From contig JANXSI010000145.1 of assembly GCA_025352765.1 (NCBI GenBank), positions 1-5,495 of the forward strand: a DNA stretch of 5,495 bases, written 5' to 3'. The notes below the pieces were generated by a model that did no database searches, was not told the origin of the DNA, and worked only from the letters and a program-made list of their open reading frames with translations. Both the position numbers and the translations under genes were made by a program. Positions 1 to 5,495 of this stretch are shown one piece after another; position 1 is the first letter of the stretch, and each line of letters opens with the position of its first letter. The DNA is from Devosia sp. (GTDB lineage Bacteria > Pseudomonadota > Alphaproteobacteria > Rhizobiales > Devosiaceae).

Positions 1-1
1 C

Positions 2-847
2 ACCATCCAGCGGCTGGTGAGCTATCCCGAGCGCCGCGGCATGGCCACGCAGGTGATCTGGAACGGCAACGACAAGGACGGGTTCTACACCTCGCACCTG
101 GTGACCGGTTCCGGCCGGCACACCCAGTACGGTCATCTGGGTCTGCCCACCGGCCGGCCCTTCGTCTCGCGGACCATCGCGGACTGCATGATCATCCGCA
201 ACAAGATCTACCGGGAGTGGGTGGTTGCCGACAACATGGCGATTATCAAGCAGCTCGGGCTCGATCCGCATGATTTCGCGATGAAGACGGCGAAGTCGAA
301 TTTCGACCGGGGCCTGCTGTCGCTCGATATCGGCGAGAACCGTCGGCTTCCTGGACAGAACCCGCCCGAGACCGAGGCGGACGTCTCGCTCGCCCACACC
401 GAGCTCGAGGCGGACGTCCTGCGCTGGCTGCACGAAATCTTCAACAAGCGCATGTTCGGGAAGATCAAGGAGGTCTACGCCCCGACCGTCCAGTACCATG
501 GCCCGCTGATGCGCGAGCTCTATGGCGTCGCAGCCGTCACCCACCAGCATCTGGGGCTCATCGGCTCGATCCCGGATGCGGGCTACTTCCCGCAATATGT
601 GTCGTCGGTCGACAGCGAAGAGGGCGGCACCAAGGTCGCCGTCCGCTGGATCATCGAAGGTCACCATCTCGGCTATGGCCTCTTGCAGGAACTGGGCGAA
701 CCGACCGGCAAGCGGCTGCAGGTGATGGGGATGACGCACTTCCACATCAAGGACGGCAAGATCGTCGACGAGTGGAACGTCTATGACGAGCTGAGCCTCC
801 TCGCCCAGATCAAGCTGGCGCAATTGGCGGACGGGCCCCGGGACTGA
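2..847 (+). CDS. Tandem SnoaL-like (NTF2-fold) domain protein, 5' end outside window
   Basis: The frame is open from base 2 to a TGA at 845-847, giving 281 visible residues with no credible start inside the window. The GTG at 17 has no ribosome binding site and would cut a domain in half, so the gene almost certainly begins to the left. Two related halves are visible. Residues 1 to about 89 are the end of a first SnoaL-like domain, closing with the typical strand-helix pattern REWVVADNMAIIKQLGLDP (71-89). After a linker, residues about 136-275 form a complete second domain closing with GKIVDEWNVYDELSLLAQ (252-269). SnoaL-like proteins are small cone-shaped folds that include polyketide and ester cyclases, but most members have no known reaction, and no catalytic role can be assigned here. 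No signal peptide can be judged because the N-terminus is missing. The gene converges on the sugar-transport operon, so it is not part of that transcript. Confidence 0.8.
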   Translation, partial: TIQRLVSYPERRGMATQVIWNGNDKDGFYTSHLVTGSGRHTQYGHLGLPTGRPFVSRTIADCMIIRNKIYREWVVADNMAIIKQLGLDPHDFAMKTAKSNFDRGLLSLDIGENRRLPGQNPPETEADVSLAHTELEADVLRWLHEIFNKRMFGKIKEVYAPTVQYHGPLMRELYGVAAVTHQHLGLIGSIPDAGYFPQYVSSVDSEEGGTKVAVRWIIEGHHLGYGLLQELGEPTGKRLQVMGMTHFHIKDGKIVDEWNVYDELSLLAQIKLAQLADGPRD

Positions 848-998
848 TCTTGTCCCAGCGTGCGGTAGGGACGGCGCACTGGAAGGCGAGGAAGGGCCGG
901 TTCCACTGTGGACCCAGAAGACGGCATTTCTGCCGCCGACCGGGCCGGGTTCGAAGCGCGTGGGATCGAGGTGCTCGTCGCGCCCTGACGTCTCCGCG
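848..998. other. Convergent intergenic region between SnoaL-like gene and thuA-like gene
   Basis: This 151-base gap lies between two facing stop codons, so it should hold termination signals and no promoter for either neighbour. Three short inverted repeats are visible: 852-856 with 868-872 (5 bp, 11-base loop), 920-937 (7 bp, read on the minus strand) and 985-990 with 997-1002 (6 bp, 6-base loop, overlapping the thuA-like stop). None has a long T tract. A 26-codon plus-strand frame (908-988) has a protein-like composition but no ribosome binding site. I see no tRNA or mobile-element remnant. Confidence 0.6.
916..937 (-). terminator. Possible weak terminator or 3'-end hairpin of the transporter operon
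   Basis: Read on the minus strand, bases 937-931 pair with 926-920 to form a 7-bp stem with one G-U pair, closed by a GAAA tetraloop (930-927). The sequence TTCT (919-916) follows. It lies 61 bases beyond the thuA-like stop codon. The GNRA-type loop and the position fit a 3'-end hairpin, but the U tract is too poor for a confident rho-independent terminator. On the plus strand the loop is TTTC and no T-rich tail follows, so it is better suited to the minus-strand operon. Confidence 0.3.
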
Positions 999-1727
999 TC
1001 AGCGGTGGATGGGCTCCTTGCGGTGCCAGTTGTCGAGCTTGCGGGCACCCGTATGCGGTCGCATGGCCCATTCGATGCCGTTGCCGATCACCTTTTGCAC
1101 CATCGGGTTGTGATAGATCGGGAAGGTCTCGTGGCCTGGCGAGAAATAGAAGATGCGCCCGAGCCCGCGATAGAAGGTCAGGCCCGAGCGGAACACCTCG
1201 CCGCCCTTGTACCAGGACAGGAAGATGATCTCGTCGGCCGCCGGAATGTCGAAGGGTTCGCCATACATTTCGGACTGCGGGATCTCGAAGAACGGCGGAA
1301 TGCCTTCGGCGATCGGGTGGCCCGGGTTGGTGACCCAGACGCGCTCGAGGTCGCCCTCTGGCAGTTCGCGCCAGGCGAGGTTGCAGTTGGTGCCCATCAT
1401 CCGCCGGAACATCTTGGAGTGGTGCCCGGAGTGCAGGACGACGAGCCCCATGCCGGCGAGCACGCGCTGCTGCACGCGGTCGATGACGTCGTCCTTGACC
1501 TCGTCATGGGCGACATGGCCCCACCAGGTGAGAACGTCGGTGCGGTCGAGAAGCTCCTGCGGCAGGCCCTGGTCGGGGTCGTCGATGCAGCGCCGCTCGA
1601 TGGTGAAATCGCGATCGGCGAGGCCCGCCGCCAGCGCGCCATCCATCCCGTCGGGATAGATCTTTGCCACCGGCGGATCGTTCTTTTCGTGCCGTCCCTC
1701 GTTCCAGATCGTCAGGCGAATGGTCAC
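999..1727 (-). CDS. thuA: ThuA-family protein (trehalose utilization type)
   Basis: The product is 242 residues, close to the usual family length. The fold is expected to be class I glutamine-amidotransferase-like and cytoplasmic; no signal peptide is seen. Family hallmarks are WNEGRHEK (8-15), DVLTWWGHVAHDEV (64-77), the core strand and turn GLVVLHSGHHSKMF (94-107), NPGHPIAEGIP (134-144), SWYKGGEVFRSG (171-182) and IFYFSPGHET (192-201). In rhizobia ThuA works with the dehydrogenase ThuB in breaking down trehalose and related disaccharides through 3-keto derivatives; its exact reaction is not something the sequence shows. The start is a GTG with GGAG six bases upstream (1734-1737). It is the only reasonable start, because the ATPase stop TGA lies in the same frame six codons earlier. 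It is the last gene of the operon, 15 bases after the ATPase gene. No thuB follows. Family assignment is strong; the substrate is open. Confidence 0.88.
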   Translation of the reverse strand: MTIRLTIWNEGRHEKNDPPVAKIYPDGMDGALAAGLADRDFTIERRCIDDPDQGLPQELLDRTDVLTWWGHVAHDEVKDDVIDRVQQRVLAGMGLVVLHSGHHSKMFRRMMGTNCNLAWRELPEGDLERVWVTNPGHPIAEGIPPFFEIPQSEMYGEPFDIPAADEIIFLSWYKGGEVFRSGLTFYRGLGRIFYFSPGHETFPIYHNPMVQKVIGNGIEWAMRPHTGARKLDNWHRKEPIHR

Positions 1728-1733
1728 TTCAGT

Positions 1734-1737
1734 CTCC
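1734..1737 (-). promoter_or_regulatory. Ribosome binding site of the thuA-like gene
   Basis: GGAG on the minus strand sits six bases before the GTG start at 1727, inside the 15-base gap after the ATPase stop. It settles the choice of the GTG start, as no other start codon lies between this site and the in-frame TGA at 1743-1745. Confidence 0.7.
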
Positions 1738-1742
1738 AGGAG

Positions 1743-2831
<1,089 letters not shown>

Positions 2832-2834
2832 CGC

Positions 2835-3737
2835 CTAGCCTTTGACGCCGCCGGAGAAGGTCTGCACGAGGAACCGCCGCGCGAAGCTGAACGCGATGAT
2901 GGCGGGGATCAGATAGACGACTGCGATGGCGGCGAGCAGCCCGTAGTCGATCTCGTTGACCCGGAGGAACGCCCGAAACAGCCCGAGCGGTAGGGTTTGC
3001 AGTTCGGGGGACGACAACAGGATCAAGGGCAGCAGGAAATCGCCCCACGCCGACATGAAGGTGAAGAGGCCGGCGGCGGCGAGCCCCGACAGCGCCAGCG
3101 GGATCAGCACTCGGCGGATGCGCTGCACCAGCGTTGCGCCGTCGAGGATCGCGGCTTCCTCATAGTCCTTGGGCACGCCGTCGAAGAACACCTTCATGAT
3201 CCACAGCGCCAGCGGCAACTGGCCGGTCGCCAGCACGATGATCAGCCCGAGGTAGCCATCGATGAAGCCGAAGAGGCGCATTGCCTGCCGGATGTTCTCG
3301 CCGAAGATCGGACGCAACAGCGTGCTCTCGAAATTGTTGAGGCCGAGGAGGATCTTGTAAAGCGGCACCAGGAGCGCCGTCGACGGCAGCACGCGGATCA
3401 GCAGCACGGCGTAGAGGAAGGGCTGCTTCCACCAGGCTCGCGAGCGCGACAGCGCATAACCGCCGAGCCCCGAGATGATGATCACGAGGATCGTGGCGCT
3501 GGTCACGGTGAACAGCGAGTTGGCGAACCAGCGGTAGCCGTCCTCCTTGTTGAACACCCTCAAATAGTTGTCGAAGGTCCAGCTGTCGGGCCATTTTAGG
3601 AAGAGCTTGGCATTGCTGTCGACCGAGGCCAGTGCCATCCAGATGAAGGGCAGGAGGCAGAAGATCGAAATGACGATCAGCGTGGCGTAAGCGGCAACGC
3701 TGGTCAGCACCGTGCGGGTTGTCCTGACTTCAGCCAT
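2835..3737 (-). CDS. Sugar ABC transporter permease, MalG type (CUT1 family)
   Basis: The 300-residue inner-membrane protein has six likely membrane segments: roughly 13-37, 74-95, 106-128, 161-184, 210-240 and 264-285. It forms half of the import channel. The cytoplasmic EAA loop that docks on the ATPase is seen at EEAAILDGA (193-201) followed by LIP (211-213). The C-terminal end, RRFLVQTFSGGVKG (287-300), is characteristic of MalG-type subunits and marks this as the second permease. The ATG shares its A with the stop of the preceding permease (TGATG at 3735-3739), so the two are probably translationally coupled and made in equal amounts. The stretch between membrane segments 3 and 4 (about 128-162) seems some 17 residues longer than in the MalG-type proteins I know. 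Family assignment is firm; substrate unknown. Confidence 0.95.
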   Translation of the reverse strand: MAEVRTTRTVLTSVAAYATLIVISIFCLLPFIWMALASVDSNAKLFLKWPDSWTFDNYLRVFNKEDGYRWFANSLFTVTSATILVIIISGLGGYALSRSRAWWKQPFLYAVLLIRVLPSTALLVPLYKILLGLNNFESTLLRPIFGENIRQAMRLFGFIDGYLGLIIVLATGQLPLALWIMKVFFDGVPKDYEEAAILDGATLVQRIRRVLIPLALSGLAAAGLFTFMSAWGDFLLPLILLSSPELQTLPLGLFRAFLRVNEIDYGLLAAIAVVYLIPAIIAFSFARRFLVQTFSGGVKG

Positions 3738-4624
3738 CAGACTTTCACCCGCAAGGCGCGCACGTAGCCGATACCGAAGACCAGCGAGATGAGGAGCGCC
3801 ACCACGGCGCCGGCTGCTCCGTAGCCGAGCTGGAACGTCGTGAACGACTGGTTGTAGATGTAGACGCTGATCACCTCGGTGGCGTTGCCGGGGCCGCCGC
3901 GCGTCAGCGCGTAGACGAGGCCGAAGACCGAGATCGTCGAGACGGTCGAGATCAGCATGTAGAGAAAGATCGTCGGGGCCATCAGCGGCAGCGTGATGCG
4001 CAGGAAGGTCTGGCGCTGGTTGGCGCCATCCATGCGGGCCGCCTCATAGACCTCGGCGGGGACGGCGCTGAGCCCCGCCGTCAACAGGATCATCGCGGTG
4101 CCGATGCCGCGCCAGGTGTTGACCATCGTCACCATGAACAGCGGAAAGGTCTGCAGCCAGTCGGCCCAAGGGAGGCCGAGCGCGATCATGATCTTGCTGA
4201 GCGTTGCATGGTCGCCGCCCGCCAGCATCGAAATCCACATGAAGCCGGCGACGACCTCGGGAGCGGCGTTGGGAAGGAGGATTGCGGCGCCGAACACCTG
4301 GCTGCCGACGCGGCGGCCGCGCAGCGCTACCGCCGAGATGAAACCGAGGACAAACTGGCCGATGACGGCCGAGCCCACGACGAACACGAAAGTGACGAGC
4401 AGCGAATTCCAGAAGCGGGCGTCCGAGAACAGACGGAGGTAGTTGTTGGCGCCGACGAAGCGGGGTTTCAGCGCTGCCGCTCCGGTCAGCGCCTCGTTGG
4501 TCATGCTGAGATAAACCGAATAGAGCGCCGGGTAGATGACCAGCAGCACCAGCGGCAGCAGGGCCGGCAAGAGCAGCCACAGCAGTTGCCGCTCTTTTCG
4601 CTTCTGGAATGCGTCGCTGATCAT
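3737..4624 (-). CDS. Sugar ABC transporter permease, MalF/UgpA type (CUT1 family)
   Basis: The 295-residue inner-membrane protein forms the other half of the channel. Its short basic N-terminus (KRKER, 8-12) is followed by a first membrane segment at about 14-39; others are near 73-101, 107-134, 156-184, 214-240 and 266-289. The EAA loop is clear: EAARMDGA (194-201) continuing to ITLP (210-213). Segment TRGGPGNATEVISVYIY (241-257) is typical of MalF-type subunits. It lacks the extra N-terminal helices and large periplasmic loop of E. coli MalF and is closer to the compact UgpA/ThuF form. The ATG at 4624 has only a weak AGGG seven bases upstream. No better start precedes it, and the N-terminus matches the family there. 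The gene is separated from the binding-protein gene by 157 bases containing a strong stem-loop, which probably lowers its expression relative to the binding protein. Confidence 0.95.
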   Translation of the reverse strand: MISDAFQKRKERQLLWLLLPALLPLVLLVIYPALYSVYLSMTNEALTGAAALKPRFVGANNYLRLFSDARFWNSLLVTFVFVVGSAVIGQFVLGFISAVALRGRRVGSQVFGAAILLPNAAPEVVAGFMWISMLAGGDHATLSKIMIALGLPWADWLQTFPLFMVTMVNTWRGIGTAMILLTAGLSAVPAEVYEAARMDGANQRQTFLRITLPLMAPTIFLYMLISTVSTISVFGLVYALTRGGPGNATEVISVYIYNQSFTTFQLGYGAAGAVVALLISLVFGIGYVRALRVKV

Positions 4625-4781
4625 CAGGCGCCCTGGAGCATGGTGTGAAAAGGCCGGCGCCCACCATCACCGGAAGTATCTGGGCCGGCAGGGCAGGCGG
4701 GAGTGCTTTGTGTGAGGCGAGAGACGCGGCGCAAGGGCCGCGTCTCCAGCATCGGCAGCGGGAGGAACTCCAACCGACGCC
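4625..4781 (-). other. Intercistronic spacer between binding-protein and permease genes
   Basis: This is the only long gap inside the operon, at 157 bases. It contains the perfect stem-loop at 4721-4746 and a weaker interrupted inverted repeat (4653-4663 with 4681-4689, 9 bp with a 2-base bulge and a 17-base loop). I see no convincing -35/-10 promoter and no open frame that looks like a gene. Confidence 0.6.
4721..4746 (-). promoter_or_regulatory. Strong intercistronic RNA stem-loop after the binding-protein gene
   Basis: Bases 4721-4730 (GAGACGCGGC) and 4737-4746 (GCCGCGTCTC) are exact reverse complements, giving a 10-bp GC-rich stem with a 6-base loop. It lies 35 bases after the binding-protein stop. 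No T tract follows on the minus strand, so a simple terminator is unlikely. In other sugar transport operons, such as malE-malF of E. coli, hairpins at this position block 3'-to-5' mRNA decay, so the binding protein is made in excess over the membrane subunits. The same role is inferred here. Confidence 0.75.
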
Positions 4782-5495
4782 TTACTTCACCGCCTCGTCG
4801 CCGAGGGTTTCCTTGACGTAGTCGACGAGGATCTTCTGCGCACCGGCCGCATCGGTCTCCTTGCGGAGCAGCGCTTCGGTCGCCCGCGCGACGCCTTCGG
4901 ACACCGCCGACATGCCGCTTGCCTGCTTCAGGTAAGTGCCGTGGTCGGCGGCCATCTGGATCGGCACCAGCTCGGTCAGGGCCTGGAACGCCGGGTCCTT
5001 GAGCACGGCACGGCTCGACGGAATGTTGCCGATGCGCGCAGCGGAGTCGATCTGGAACTGCAGCGAGCCGGTCTCGAGCAGCGCCTTCTTGGCGAGGTCG
5101 AGGTCGGCCGATTTGGCGTTGACGGCCCACGGCGCGGCGAGGTTCGCCAGAACGTACTCACCGCTCTCCTGCCCGGGGTCCGCCCAGGTGCCGACTACCT
5201 TGGTGACATCCGGAATGGGGTTCTTGCTCTCGCGACCCCAGTCGAAAATGTAGCACCAGGAGCCGCAGGTGGTTGCGGCGAGTTCGCCCTTGGGGAACAT
5301 CTCGTATTTGGGGATCACCCACGGCTCGGGTCCGAGCAGCGGCTGCACCGGCATCAGATCGTTGTCGATCAGGTCCTTGTAGAACTGGAAGACGTCTTTG
5401 ACGCCCTCGCCGTTGAGATCGAACTTGCCGTCGGCTGTCACGATCTGCGGGGTCTTGGAGCCGATGATGAGGTGCTGGAAGCCCTCGTCGAAGGC
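4782..5495 (-). CDS. Periplasmic sugar-binding protein of ABC transporter (family 1), N-terminus outside window
   Basis: The frame is open from the right edge to a TAA at 4782-4784, giving 237 residues of the C-terminal part. Family 1 binding proteins usually have about 400-440 residues, so some 170-200 residues, including the signal peptide, lie beyond the edge. Support includes the early stretch GKFDLNGEGVKDVFQFYKDL (visible residues 23-42), MFPKGELAATTCGSW (66-80), which corresponds to the family's GKAAM-x-GSW region, and NLAAPWAVNAKSADLDLAKK (119-138). The protein should bind the sugar in the periplasm and deliver it to the two permeases. A cysteine pair (77 and 81, CGSWC) sits in the GSW region and is unusual in my recollection of the family. 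The gene is first of the visible operon and its promoter is presumably further right. Which sugar it binds cannot be stated; disaccharides are suggested only by gene order. Confidence 0.92.
   Translation of the reverse strand, partial: AFDEGFQHLIIGSKTPQIVTADGKFDLNGEGVKDVFQFYKDLIDNDLMPVQPLLGPEPWVIPKYEMFPKGELAATTCGSWCYIFDWGRESKNPIPDVTKVVGTWADPGQESGEYVLANLAAPWAVNAKSADLDLAKKALLETGSLQFQIDSAARIGNIPSSRAVLKDPAFQALTELVPIQMAADHGTYLKQASGMSAVSEGVARATEALLRKETDAAGAQKILVDYVKETLGDEAVK

Noticed and set aside
940..956. A GGTTCGAA-like stretch resembling the T-arm of a tRNA.
   Set aside because: The flanking bases do not pair to form a T stem, and no acceptor, D or anticodon arm can be built around it.
4618..4628. 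Small inverted repeat CTGATGATCAG around the MalF-type permease start codon.
   Set aside because: The arms are 5 bases with a single-base centre, which would leave at most four pairs in a real RNA loop. It is too weak to support a translational switch.
4044..4670. A 208-codon minus-strand frame overlapping the MalF-type permease.
   Set aside because: It is an out-of-frame reading of the permease gene with Arg/Ala/Pro-rich composition. The permease frame has clear membrane segments and the EAA motif.

Overview
The window is GC-rich DNA with strong G/C preference at third codon positions. It is packed with genes whose sequences look alphaproteobacterial, most likely Rhizobiales. That placement is inferred from gene content and order and was not tested by any search.

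Layout: (1) At the left edge, on the plus strand, is the C-terminal part of a gene for a protein with tandem SnoaL-like (NTF2-fold) domains, ending at 847. (2) A 151-base gap (848-998) separates it from a convergent minus-strand operon; the gap holds a possible weak terminator for that operon. (3) The rest of the window is the operon, read right to left: the C-terminal two thirds or so of a periplasmic sugar-binding protein (4782-5495, running off the right edge), a 157-base spacer with a perfect 10-bp stem-loop, a MalF-type permease (3737-4624), a MalG-type permease (2835-3737), a MalK/UgpC-type ATPase (1743-2831), and a ThuA-family protein (999-1727). After the spacer the four genes are tightly packed: a 1-base TGATG overlap, a 3-base gap and a 15-base gap.

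How the genes work together: the binding protein should capture a sugar in the periplasm, the two permeases form the channel, and the ATPase powers import. The ThuA-like protein probably acts on the imported sugar. The order binding protein-permease-permease-ATPase-ThuA matches the first five genes of the rhizobial thuEFGKAB operon, which imports trehalose and related disaccharides and processes them through 3-keto derivatives. The dehydrogenase partner ThuB is not next to thuA here; the convergent SnoaL-like gene occupies that side. The substrate cannot be read from the sequence, and trehalose, another disaccharide or a different glycoside are all possible.

I see no tRNA, rRNA, CRISPR array, insertion sequence or phage gene. 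The operon promoter is not visible and probably lies upstream of the binding-protein gene, beyond the right edge. This is mostly a recognisable type of locus. The points worth a second look are the intercistronic stem-loop, the missing thuB neighbour, an apparent insertion in the second permease, a cysteine pair in the binding protein and the tandem SnoaL gene. I found no strong sign of an undescribed system.
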